Source: a bacterium
Lineage (GTDB): Bacteria > Bdellovibrionota_C > UBA2361 > SZUA-149 > JAQTWB01
Direction of reading: 5' to 3'
NCBI GenBank assembly: GCA_028689495.1
Contig: JAQTWB010000016.1
Coordinates: forward strand, 1-50,589
DNA: 50,589 bases
Shown piece by piece: positions 7,568 to 15,327 of this stretch. The notes beneath the pieces are model-generated. The model searched no databases. It was not told the origin of the DNA and saw only the letters and a program-made list of their open reading frames with translations. Both the position numbers and the translations under genes were made by a program. Numbering within the stretch: position 1 is the stretch's first letter; every line of letters starts with the position of its first letter.

Positions 7568-8410
7568 ATGGCAAATAAGTTCAGCAAAAGGTTCCTCGGT
7601 TTTCGCAAGTCTGTGCTGCCCCCAGCGACCTTCCTGCTGCTGCTTCTGCTAATCAACATCATCATTCCTGCCCTGACACTTGCCCAGGGTGTGGATGCAT
7701 CCAGCCTTGTCGACAACGCGGCAAATGCTTTGACGGGTGATGGAACTAGCGGTGCTGCCACAACGTTCGACGACACCGAAGTGCGCCGGGCAATCTGTGA
7801 CCTCTATGCCTTGATTCAAGGTAGCTACGGAGCACTTTTGGTCACGGCCGCCGGAATCTCGGCAATTATCGCATCTGCCTTTGGTGCTTACCGTTCAGGC
7901 ATCGCTCTTATTGTTGTTGCTCTTGGCGGATTTATCCTCCCCTCGCTCGTCAGCCTCTGGTTTGGCCAAGTCAATTGTCCAGCTGGCTCAGGTGAATTTG
8001 ATTCTACCCAGCTCGACCTTGCGGTCTGTAAACTTTTGCAGCTCATCGAAGGGTCCTTTGGCGCTCTGATCATGACTGTCGCCGGAGTCGTTGCGGTAAT
8101 GAGCGCCGCCTTTGGTATGTATCGGGCCGGTTATACAATCCTCGTCACCGGAGTTGGTGCATTTATCTTGCGTTCTCTGCTCAGCCTTTATTATGGCAGC
8201 TTTGACTGTTCAGCGATCCAGACCAACAATGCCAATAGTGTCGCCAACGCCCTGGGAATTGACATAGGCCAAATAGGGAATTTTATCGATAATAATCTCT
8301 CAGGAAGTAACGGCTTCAATGTCGACGGATTCGCGAGCGGCACGGTCTGTCCCGATGGCTTCTCAATGGGCACTGACTTTTCTGGGCAGCCCATCTGCGT
8401 GAACGGATAA
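7568..8410 (+). CDS. Exported protein with two tandem VirB2/TrbC-like pilin units
   Basis: A 280-residue protein with a signal peptide (cleavage probably after LTLA near residue 40). It contains two copies of one unit of about 65 residues. Each has C-[DK]-L, then L-I-[QE]-G-S-[YF]-G-A-L, a first hydrophobic helix, a short YR[SA]G turn, a second hydrophobic helix, and a final Cys (VNCP; FDCS). Helix-basic turn-helix with small residues is the fold of VirB2/TrbC conjugative pilins, which normally carry one unit. The Cys pairs could close each unit outside the membrane. A Gly/Asn-rich tail with two more Cys follows. ATG 7568 has GAAAGG eight bases upstream. No other secretion genes are nearby. 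Confidence 0.7.
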   Translation: MANKFSKRFLGFRKSVLPPATFLLLLLLINIIIPALTLAQGVDASSLVDNAANALTGDGTSGAATTFDDTEVRRAICDLYALIQGSYGALLVTAAGISAIIASAFGAYRSGIALIVVALGGFILPSLVSLWFGQVNCPAGSGEFDSTQLDLAVCKLLQLIEGSFGALIMTVAGVVAVMSAAFGMYRAGYTILVTGVGAFILRSLLSLYYGSFDCSAIQTNNANSVANALGIDIGQIGNFIDNNLSGSNGFNVDGFASGTVCPDGFSMGTDFSGQPICVNG

Positions 8411-8578
8411 CAATCTGGAGACAGATTCGCGCATTTAATCGCCATTTAGTGATGTTTTTGCATGGTTAGATTTGAGCAGCCCTTCCCCCTCACTCATCGC
8501 TCTCTGCATAAGAGCAATAATTTCAAATAATTAGAACGGCCGACGACACAATCCTCCACTTCCGCATTAATCTACCGT
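8411..8578. other. Intergenic stretch before the sigma-54 promoter
   Basis: This part of the 335-bp gap between the double-pilin gene and the response regulator holds no convincing gene, hairpin terminator or riboswitch. The gap's remaining content is the sigma-54 promoter at 8579-8595 and its leader. Confidence 0.4.
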
Positions 8579-8595
8579 TTGGCTCGGTTTTTGCT
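8579..8595 (+). promoter_or_regulatory. Sigma-54 (-24/-12) promoter of the NtrC-family gene
   Basis: TTGGCTCGGTTTTTGCT matches the consensus YTGGCACGRNNNTTGCW at all but one defined position, with exact GG-N10-GC spacing. It lies about 150 bp upstream of the sigma-54 activator gene and points at it, suggesting that the activator controls its own synthesis. Confidence 0.75.
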
Positions 8596-8745
8596 CTCCC
8601 GACACTGCCTCTCTTAGGTTTACCCGAATGTGGTGAGTAAGCTTGTAATGAGGTCGCAAATTCACAGGAGAAACATGTTTCATCCGTGAACTTACGTGCA
8701 ATTTCCGGGCTAGGGTTGGCTCGAATCAGGGACATGGAGGTTAAC

Positions 8746-10071
8746 ATGAGTGACATTCTACTCGTCGAAGACGACCCAACGCTACGAACAACCCTAACAA
8801 CCGCCCTGACAAGAACAGGCTACTCTGTCGATTGCGAAGAAAGCGCTGAATCTGCCCTCGAACTTCTCAACAAAAGATTCTATGGACTGCTAATCTGCGA
8901 CTACAAGCTACCCGGACTGAACGGTATTGAGCTTCTACAAAAAGTAAGGGAACTGGCTCCTGCAACAAAAAGCATCGTTATGACCGCCTTCGCCGCTCCT
9001 GAAGCGATCATCTACGCTCTACGTGGTGGCGCCGTTGATTTTATCTGTAAGCCTTTTTCCACCGAGGAAATGCTTGAAAGTATTTCACGCCATGTCGAGC
9101 CAGAAAAGTCAGCAAACGAGCGAACTATCAGCGCTAACTATTTGCTGAAGACCGGAAGCAGTAAAATGAAACAAACTCTCGAATTAGCCTGTGCGGTCGC
9201 CCCCTTTCCCACACCTGTGCTGCTGACCGGTGAAAGTGGTACCGGCAAAGAGGTCCTGGGACGCATGATTCACAACCTCAGTCCCCGGATACAAACATCT
9301 TTTTACGGTGTCAATTGTGCGGCGATTCCGGAAACTCTGCTTGAAAGTGAATTATTCGGACATATGAAGGGTTCATTCACCGGTGCTCACGAAAAGCGCG
9401 TCGGCCTCTTTGAAGCCGCAGCGAATGGCACACTTTTCCTCGACGAAGTTGGCGACATGCCGCACTGCCTACAACCGAAACTGCTCAGAGCACTACAGGA
9501 AAAAGAAATACGCCCCCTCGGCTCATTTCGCAGTATAAAAACCAACGCCAGAATCATTGCCGCGACCAATAAAAACCTCAAAGAAGTGATTGGCAAAGGC
9601 AATTTTCGCAGCGATTTATTTTATCGTCTCAACGTGTTCCCGATTGAAATCCCCCCACTGCGTGAACGTCAGGAGGACATACTGCCATTAGCGCGGCTGT
9701 TCCTCTCACAGAGATTCACCGATATTCCAATCCCACAACTATCAGCAGAAGCCGCCAAAGCACTGCAAGACTACAACTGGCCTGGCAATATCAGGGAGCT
9801 GGAAAATGTAATCACCCGCGCATCTACCTTGGCGGAAAACGTCATTCGTCCCGAACATCTGGGTCTTGGTCGAGAAAAATCAACTCCCGATGTTGCCAAC
9901 GGTCACCAGCCCCTGCAACAAATAGGGGCAAACGCGGCCAGAAGCGCGGAAGCACTAGCCATAAAAGAAGCAATGAAACTTCACAAAGGTAACAAGAGCC
10001 AAGCAGCAAAAATGCTGGCCGTCAGCTATAAAACACTGCTTAACAAAATCCGCGACTACGAATTAGATTAA
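8746..10071 (+). CDS. Sigma-54-dependent response regulator, NtrC family
   Basis: A 441-residue transcription activator: receiver domain 1-115 (acidic pocket EDD at 8-10, phosphoacceptor D52, T80, K102), AAA+ domain about 140-370 (Walker A GESGTGKE 162-169, sigma-54 loop GSFTGA 209-214, Walker B GTLFLDEVGD near 228-237, ATNKNL, FRSDLFYRLNVFPIEIPPLRER), and a Fis-type HTH at the C-terminus (NKSQAAKMLAVSYKTLLNKI). The loop has Ser where GAFTGA has Ala. ATG 8746 is chosen for GGAGG seven bases upstream and because the receiver starts there. No sensor kinase is adjacent. Sigma-54 promoters in front of it, the transglycosylase and flagellin genes make flagellar or envelope control plausible. Confidence 0.92.
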   Translation: MSDILLVEDDPTLRTTLTTALTRTGYSVDCEESAESALELLNKRFYGLLICDYKLPGLNGIELLQKVRELAPATKSIVMTAFAAPEAIIYALRGGAVDFICKPFSTEEMLESISRHVEPEKSANERTISANYLLKTGSSKMKQTLELACAVAPFPTPVLLTGESGTGKEVLGRMIHNLSPRIQTSFYGVNCAAIPETLLESELFGHMKGSFTGAHEKRVGLFEAAANGTLFLDEVGDMPHCLQPKLLRALQEKEIRPLGSFRSIKTNARIIAATNKNLKEVIGKGNFRSDLFYRLNVFPIEIPPLRERQEDILPLARLFLSQRFTDIPIPQLSAEAAKALQDYNWPGNIRELENVITRASTLAENVIRPEHLGLGREKSTPDVANGHQPLQQIGANAARSAEALAIKEAMKLHKGNKSQAAKMLAVSYKTLLNKIRDYELD

Positions 10072-10977
10072 AGCCAGTTTATCTTGTAAGCTCTTAATAA
10101 TACTAGAGATAACGACATCAGAAGGCAGGAGACGCCCCAGGCTCTCATGCGCTTCCTGAAGATAACGGGCGGCTTGCATTATTCCCTCCTCGCGAGTTTG
10201 CATTGTCGCGTAAGAGTATTTGCCCCGAGCGGCGTCAGAACCAACAGGTTTGCCAATGTCAGCTTGTGGCGCATAACAATCCAGCAAATCGTCCAGGATC
10301 TGAAACCCTAACCCCAGATTAAAACCAAGCTGCCGGGCCACATCTTCAGCACCTTCCCCCATTCCCGGACTCAATAAAACAGCCCCCTCTATCGTGCATT
10401 GAAATAACTTCGCCGTTTTGAGAGTAGTCAGTAAAACAAGATTATCTATCGTGCGTTGAGATAAGTCTGTCATGACAGCAAATCCCTTCCCGCTGTTATC
10501 AATTTGACCATCTGTCAAGATATCCAGCACCTGTCCTTCGCAAATCGCCTGAGAAGTCTCAGCAAACAATCGCAACAGCAAACCCTGCTGCAAATTTTCA
10601 ATAAAAGACAACTCGCGAAAAGCCAAGCTCAATAAGCTATCACCAGCCAGAACGGCTATACCCTCTCCAAAAGCAATATGTGTTGCGGGCTTACCACGAC
10701 GCAAATCATCATTATCTAAAGCTGGAAGGTCGTCATGAACAAGAGAAGATGCATGGAGAAGCTCAATTGCTCGAGCCAAGTACATCAAATCTGAACGCGA
10801 TGCTCCCAACTGCTCACCAACGGCAAGGCATATCACCGCACGAAGACGTTTCCCTCCGCCACAAACAGAGTAATGCACAGCATCGGCAAGCTGCGGACAG
10901 CTCCAGTTATAATCTTGAAGCAGGTCCTGCAACGAGACCTCAATATCGTCTTTAATTTTAGAAAGGATATGTGGCAT
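10063..10977 (-). CDS. ispA: Polyprenyl (probably farnesyl) diphosphate synthase
   Basis: A 304-residue trans-isoprenyl diphosphate synthase that extends allylic diphosphates with IPP. It shows GGGKRLRA (40-47), the first Asp-rich motif DDLPALDND (82-90) with the four-residue insertion typical of bacterial short-chain enzymes, and the second motif LGFQILDDLLD near 220. Length and motif type fit farnesyl or geranylgeranyl synthase; chain length cannot be read reliably. It is convergent with the response regulator (nine-base overlap). A parS-like palindrome sits 12 bp upstream of its start, so partition-complex binding could overlap its promoter. No clear ribosome binding site. Confidence 0.9.
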   Translation of the reverse strand: MPHILSKIKDDIEVSLQDLLQDYNWSCPQLADAVHYSVCGGGKRLRAVICLAVGEQLGASRSDLMYLARAIELLHASSLVHDDLPALDNDDLRRGKPATHIAFGEGIAVLAGDSLLSLAFRELSFIENLQQGLLLRLFAETSQAICEGQVLDILTDGQIDNSGKGFAVMTDLSQRTIDNLVLLTTLKTAKLFQCTIEGAVLLSPGMGEGAEDVARQLGFNLGLGFQILDDLLDCYAPQADIGKPVGSDAARGKYSYATMQTREEGIMQAARYLQEAHESLGRLLPSDVVISSIIKSLQDKLALI

Positions 10978-10988
10978 TTGAAATCAAA

Positions 10989-11009
10989 AGTGTACCACGG
11001 TGGTACACT
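10989..11009. promoter_or_regulatory. parS: parS-like ParB-binding palindrome 1
   Basis: TGTACCACGGTGGTACA (10991-11007), extended to ten-base arms around a central G. The half-site TGTACCAC resembles the common parS half-site TGTTTCAC, with one extra central base. It lies between the parB stop and ispA; a near-identical core lies just upstream of parA. Being specific to the two edges of parAB argues for a ParB (or ParA autoregulatory) site. Confidence 0.75.
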
Positions 11010-11014
11010 CCAAA

Positions 11015-11905
11015 CTAACTTATCACGACCCGGCGATAGATTTCATAAAGGTCCTCAGGTGAATAGAATTCAATTGAAATCTTCCCATGACCATCTTTGT
11101 CCTTCACGCGGGACAACTGAACTTTCACTCCGAGCGACTTCTGCATTTCCTCCATAATTCGCCGATCTTCGGGAGAAATACGAACGTTAGCAACGTCAGA
11201 AGCGCTTTTTTTGCGTTTCTTTTCAGAGGCGACCGGCGAATCGCCGCGAATCAAGGCATCCAGATCTTCACGAGTCAAATGATCGAGCTGCATCAAGATG
11301 TTGGCACGCCTCTCCGCATCGGACACCTGTGAAAGCATTAATATCTTGCTCTCAGAAGCTCCACTAGCCAAAGCATCCTTTAAATCGTCCGGCAAGGCCA
11401 AGATCTCAAGGCTTCGCTGAACAGTTCCCTTTGAAACACCCAGCTTTGTTGCAATATCGCGCATACTCAGACCGTGAGAATCCCGCAACTGACCAATAGC
11501 TACAGCTCGTTCCAGTGGGGTCAGGTCCTGGCGCTGAATGTTTTCAACCAACTGCTTGGCCAAAGTTCTGTCCGGAACCTCCTCCTGCTGTTCAACAATT
11601 GCCGGGATATACTCCATGCCGGCCATTTTGGCAGCCCTAAGCCGTCTCTCTCCGGCAATCAGCCGATATGTTCCAACATGAGTCATCCTCACCAGTATGG
11701 GAGTCAAAACACCATACTCCTTGATACTAAGCGACAACTCTGACAAAGCTTCGGAATCAAACACCCGTCTCGGTTGATCTGGATCGACATCAATATCGGC
11801 GATACTGAGCTCTTTATAAGGATTATTGGTAGCTCTGGAACGATCTGCCAGCGATGGACCGCCAAAAAGCGGATTAATGTCGAAGGTCACTGATTTTTTA
11901 GCCAC
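11015..11905 (-). CDS. parB: Chromosome/plasmid partition protein ParB
   Basis: A 296-residue ParB/Spo0J protein: N-terminal segment, CTP-binding ParB/sulfiredoxin domain (DPDQPRRVFD, then GERRLRAAKMAG, box II), central HTH (LSMRDIATKLGVSKGTVQRSL) that reads parS, a basic linker, and a C-terminal dimerisation segment (GHGKISIEFYSPEDLYEIY). It loads on parS as a sliding clamp and stimulates ParA. GTG at 11905 is preferred because AGGAGG lies nine bases upstream; TTG at 11911 would be only three bases away. It overlaps the end of parA. Domain order is that of chromosomal Spo0J proteins rather than of small-plasmid KorB or SopB types. Confidence 0.95.
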   Translation of the reverse strand: MAKKSVTFDINPLFGGPSLADRSRATNNPYKELSIADIDVDPDQPRRVFDSEALSELSLSIKEYGVLTPILVRMTHVGTYRLIAGERRLRAAKMAGMEYIPAIVEQQEEVPDRTLAKQLVENIQRQDLTPLERAVAIGQLRDSHGLSMRDIATKLGVSKGTVQRSLEILALPDDLKDALASGASESKILMLSQVSDAERRANILMQLDHLTREDLDALIRGDSPVASEKKRKKSASDVANVRISPEDRRIMEEMQKSLGVKVQLSRVKDKDGHGKISIEFYSPEDLYEIYRRVVIS

Positions 11906-12662
11906 GTTCAATCACCTCCTGAGCCAAACTGGCATAATCTTCAGAGCCAGTAGAACGATTATCATAATCAAAAATTGAACAACCTCGCGCTGGAGCTTCG
12001 GCCAGAGCCACATTTGTTCTAACGACAGTATTAAAAACCAGGTCACTGAAGTAATCCCTGACAGTCTCAGCAACGCTACGCGAAAGCCTGCGTCTTGAGT
12101 CGTGCAGACATATCAAAACACCACCGACAACCAATCTCTGATTATAAGCACTGCGAACTCGGTCGATCGTATCAAGAAGCTGACGAACACCATGCAAGGC
12201 AAGAAACTCGCTCTGGACAGGAATTAAAACTTTATTACTGGCAACAAGTCCGTTGAGTGAGAGCAGTCCCAAACTCGGAGGGCAATCGATCAAAATAAAG
12301 TCATAATTATCTACAACTTCCTGCAACGCCTCACGTAGAAGGGATTCGCGTCCAATAACGCCACCGAGCTCAAGATCCGCAGCGCTAAGTAGAAGGCTGG
12401 CTGGAGCAATATCAATGTTAGCGGTTACTTCTTTAATGACATCAGACATCTTGGCGCCATATCGCAACACCTCATATATGCTGCGAGACTTGTCGTCCTC
12501 ATCGGTCAAAACCCCAAAATGAGCAGAGAGGTTAGCTTGAGCGTCAAGATCAATCAGAAGCACTTTCTTACCAAGCGAAGAAAGCCCTGCTCCGAGATTT
12601 GCTGTGGTGGTGGTCTTTCCAACTCCACCTTTTTGATTAACAACAGCGATAACGGTTCCCAC
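11898..12662 (-). CDS. parA: Partition ATPase ParA (Soj type)
   Basis: A 254-residue ParA ATPase that binds DNA nonspecifically and moves ParB-parS complexes. It has the deviant Walker A KGGVGKTT near the N-terminus, Walker A' DLDAQANLS, Walker B LIDCPPSLGLL and no N-terminal HTH, so it is a Soj-like (type Ib/chromosomal) ParA that does not itself read an operator. The GTG start is preceded by AGGAGG. Cotranscribed with parB, whose start lies inside its end. Its upstream region holds a parS-like palindrome and then the iteron array, so partition and initiation genes are divergent around the origin. Confidence 0.95.
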   Translation of the reverse strand: MGTVIAVVNQKGGVGKTTTTANLGAGLSSLGKKVLLIDLDAQANLSAHFGVLTDEDDKSRSIYEVLRYGAKMSDVIKEVTANIDIAPASLLLSAADLELGGVIGRESLLREALQEVVDNYDFILIDCPPSLGLLSLNGLVASNKVLIPVQSEFLALHGVRQLLDTIDRVRSAYNQRLVVGGVLICLHDSRRRLSRSVAETVRDYFSDLVFNTVVRTNVALAEAPARGCSIFDYDNRSTGSEDYASLAQEVIERG

Positions 12663-12712
12663 ATAACCTCCTGATTAAACTCTAAACATAACTGCAACGA
12701 ACAAAGAAACTG

Positions 12713-12739
12713 TAATATGTACCACGGCGGTACATATTA
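12713..12739. promoter_or_regulatory. parS: parS-like ParB-binding palindrome 2
   Basis: An interrupted palindrome with 11-base arms (TAATATGTACC / GGTACATATTA) around ACGGC. Its core TGTACCACGGCGGTACA (12718-12734) differs from palindrome 1 by one base. It lies about 50 bp upstream of parA, where it could serve both as a partition site and as an autoregulatory operator. Confidence 0.75.
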
Positions 12740-12942
12740 CCTTGCGATAAACTAAGCAACGGGCGGGATAATATACTTCGCACTTACTAATTTCAAAGCA
12801 CGATATAACTTTTTTTTAGCTAAAACCACGATAGGTAAGGGGCCGAAAACTATCTGGATCAGCCTTGTTAACACTCACATAACGAAAAATAGCCAACAAT
12901 CTCAAGTTGTTAGCAAGCCAAAACAAGAGCCCGGTCTCCTTA

Positions 12943-13356
12943 TCGTGAAATGGGATAAGTGCGAAAAAGAAGAAACCTCGTGTTTCGAGATAAACACTCG
13001 TGCAGCGAAATAAGTCGTGAAATGAGGTAAGTTGCTCCCGGTCCGACGCGCTTGGTCTGCCAAAACTGTAGAGAAATCGCCGCAAACGCCAGCGTCTCAC
13101 CCAGGTCCATAGTGGGATTGTGAAGGCCGACGACAAAATTTCCCCGGTGTAGCTCGCCAAAAAACTCCACCAATTCGGGAAATGAACCTAAAAAACAGGA
13201 AATCTCGTGTTTTGAACCCAACTATAATTGTGAATCGAGAGCAATTCCCCTCGTGCATTGACCCGGATTTCCCTGACAACGAAATAAGAAACATCGGGAA
13301 TCGACAACTAGGACCATCGTGTATCGAAACAAAATTATAACGTGAAATGAAAATAT
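12943..13356 (+). other. Iteron array: candidate replication origin
   Basis: About twelve direct repeats of a 17-base iteron, consensus TCGTGnnnYGAnAnnAA. Clear copies start at 12943, 12978, 12998, 13015, 13175, 13205, 13228, 13251, 13294, 13317 and 13340, with a degenerate one near 13271. Spacing is 17-20 bp in the left group; in the right group most neighbours are exactly 23 bp apart, about two helical turns. The array lies between divergent parA and repA and is followed by an AT-rich stretch (about 13326-13480) suited to strand opening. Iterons next to a rep gene are the hallmark of RepA-driven origins. I found no exact DnaA box (TTATCCACA). Confidence 0.85.
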
Positions 13357-13506
13357 TTACGGGCTCTATCTGGCTGTTTTTACAGCACTTTTCTCCCTCT
13401 ACTAATAACATAATAAAACTTTTAGTACTTTTGATAACTTACGTACTTTGTTAGATGTATGTTGTTTAAAGTAGTTTGAAGTTTGCCAGTTCAGGAAAAT
13501 ACAAAA

Positions 13507-15063
13507 ATGGTTTCAGCCGTGTCAGACATGTCAGATTCAGAAAATCCGGTATCACCAGGATCGGGCGCAGGTAGTGGATTACCTATTCCAAGTAATGCGT
13601 CCCGAGATGAGATGAATCTGGCGGAATTTCCTTTAACCGTTCTTTCAACACGAGCCAACCCGGATATCAAGACACTTGAATTTACCGATTTCCAACGGCT
13701 GAAAAACGGAGAGTTAATCGAACGAAAGTGGATTATTACAGGCGCAGATAAATTTGGGTTACCCACGGCCTCTGATGACGATGTTGTTCTTGGGTTGATT
13801 CGTTTAACAATGAGTCAAGGATTTCGTGATCCAAAAGTGTATTTTACCCGCTATGAACTACTTAAGGCATTGCGCTGGAGCACGGAAGGACGAAATTATC
13901 AGAGACTAACCAAATCTTTGGACCGCCTTAGTGGTGTTCGCATAAGAGCATCAAATGCCTTTTTTGATAATTCTTCAAAAAGCTACCAGACACGAAACTT
14001 CGGTGTAATTGATGCCTACGAAATTAACGATTCCCGTTCTTCCTCGGGAGAAGAAACTAAAAGCTATTTCATCTGGAGTGAAGCGCTTTTTTCTTCGTTT
14101 AAAGCCGGATTTATCAAGAAGCTTGATCTTGATTTGTATTTTTCCCTTAAGAGTGCGGTAAGTCGGCGGCTATATCGTTATCTGGATAAGCATTTCTATT
14201 ATCGCAGTTCTGTAGAGAAAAACTTGATGACTCTCGGATTTGAAAAACTTGGGGTCTCACGCAATTACAAATTTGTTTCATCAGTCAAACAGCAGATTGA
14301 ACCTGGAGCAAAAGAACTGGTCGAGATCGGCTATCTTGATAGTTATGACTATCAGGGGAGAGGGCAAGATACGGTGATTCGTTTCTTTCATAAGAAGCAT
14401 CAGGGCAAGACGCTTGAAGGGCAACAGACAAAGGATGGTCACACTACCGCCGATGTTATCGCTTCACTTGATTCAGTTAAGGCTCAGCTTATCGAAATGA
14501 TGGTATCACGTGGCATAAGTCTTTCTCAGGCATTGGGGCTACTGCAAGATAAAGACATGGAGACATGTAAAAAGAATCAGCAGATAGTTCAATATTTCGA
14601 TCACCTGCTATCTACGGACAGTAAATCGATTTCAAAAAATCCGGTTGGTTTTCTTTATCGAGCACTGGAGGAGCCTGATAAGTTTCAGATTCCCGATTGG
14701 TTTAGCGAGCGACAGACAGCTGGGGAGGAGACAAAGCAGAGACCTGTCTCCCGTAGACCGGAGTTGCGAATTGTCAAGGCGGCGGCTCGGCCCAGAGTGG
14801 AGAAAACTTCCTCATTTAATCGCGACGATGAAAAAAAAGGATATGAGCAATTTGTTCGTTCGACAATAGAGTCATGTTGGAACACTCTTCCTGACAAAGA
14901 AAGAAAGCAGATACGTCGAGAATCGGAGAATCGCATGCGATTTCTTCGCGATGTTTTGGATGCAGAGAAATTTAAAGAAGCAATAGATCGTTGTATTCGC
15001 GATGAACTGAAGAAGCGCTCAGGTTTGCCGTCTTTTTCTGATTGGAAAGGCGGGAGGTTTTAG
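13507..15063 (+). CDS. repA: Replication initiator protein A (RepA)
   Basis: A 518-residue initiator of the replication initiator protein A (RPA) family known from plasmids and secondary replicons. The core is residues about 30-280: DEMNLAEFPLTVLSTR, then ITGADKFGLPTASDDDV, FTRYELLKALRWSTEGRNYQ and RLYRYLDKHFYYR, which fit a tandem winged-helix initiator that binds iterons. The C-terminal 200 residues are basic and helical with a final conserved-looking block (SWRxLP-like CWNTLPDKERKQIRRESE). ATG 13507 has AGGA ten bases upstream; a TTG at 13483 is weaker. It is divergent from parAB with the iterons between. A structured repeat follows its stop. Confidence 0.9.
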   Translation: MVSAVSDMSDSENPVSPGSGAGSGLPIPSNASRDEMNLAEFPLTVLSTRANPDIKTLEFTDFQRLKNGELIERKWIITGADKFGLPTASDDDVVLGLIRLTMSQGFRDPKVYFTRYELLKALRWSTEGRNYQRLTKSLDRLSGVRIRASNAFFDNSSKSYQTRNFGVIDAYEINDSRSSSGEETKSYFIWSEALFSSFKAGFIKKLDLDLYFSLKSAVSRRLYRYLDKHFYYRSSVEKNLMTLGFEKLGVSRNYKFVSSVKQQIEPGAKELVEIGYLDSYDYQGRGQDTVIRFFHKKHQGKTLEGQQTKDGHTTADVIASLDSVKAQLIEMMVSRGISLSQALGLLQDKDMETCKKNQQIVQYFDHLLSTDSKSISKNPVGFLYRALEEPDKFQIPDWFSERQTAGEETKQRPVSRRPELRIVKAAARPRVEKTSSFNRDDEKKGYEQFVRSTIESCWNTLPDKERKQIRRESENRMRFLRDVLDAEKFKEAIDRCIRDELKKRSGLPSFSDWKGGRF

Positions 15064-15103
15064 TTTTGGGATGTCTGTAAATTTGTAGGTTTTATTAGCT
15101 GAG

Positions 15104-15231
15104 CCAGCTCAGACTTAACCTGACAGACACTGTCAGAACGCCTTGAACTCCCATGCCTCTCAGAGATTTGCCTGGGCCTCGTACATCTTCATCGTGGTTA
15201 TCATGTCCGGTCGAGTGTCGACCTGGACATG
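15104..15231 (+). repeat. Dispersed structured element, copy A
   Basis: Begins 40 bp after the repA stop and is shared, in reverse orientation, with 45935-46127. Conserved blocks are CCAGCTCAGACTTAACCTGA, CAGAACGCCT, ACTCCCAT-CCTCT-GAGATTTGCCTG, TACATCTTCATCGTGGTTAT and GTCCGGTCGAGTGTCGACC. It holds a perfect hairpin CTGACAG-aca-CTGTCAG (15120-15136) and ends in a 13-bp stem (CATGTCCGGTCGA / TCGACC-T-GGACATG) with loop GTG and one bulged base. Position after a gene end suggests a terminator-like, 3' processing or mobile element; the last palindrome could also be a protein site. Confidence 0.8.
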
Positions 15232-15241
15232 TCAACGACCT

Positions 15242-15258
15242 TTGGCATGGAACTGGCA
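15242..15258 (+). promoter_or_regulatory. Sigma-54-like promoter of the transglycosylase gene
   Basis: TTGGCATGGAACTGGCA keeps GG-N10-GC and differs from the consensus at two defined positions. It lies 70 bp upstream of the transglycosylase start and shares TTGGCAT with the flagellin promoter. Confidence 0.6.
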
Positions 15259-15327
15259 TTACGCAAGGAGGTGCATTGAGGCGCTTAATTGTCGTAAAAC
15301 AAATCATATGCTTCAGGAGTTGTTCTT

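Noticed and set aside
12816-13221. Minus-strand open frames across the iteron region
   Set aside because: They read through the repeated iterons, lack ribosome binding sites, and their residues reflect the repeats.
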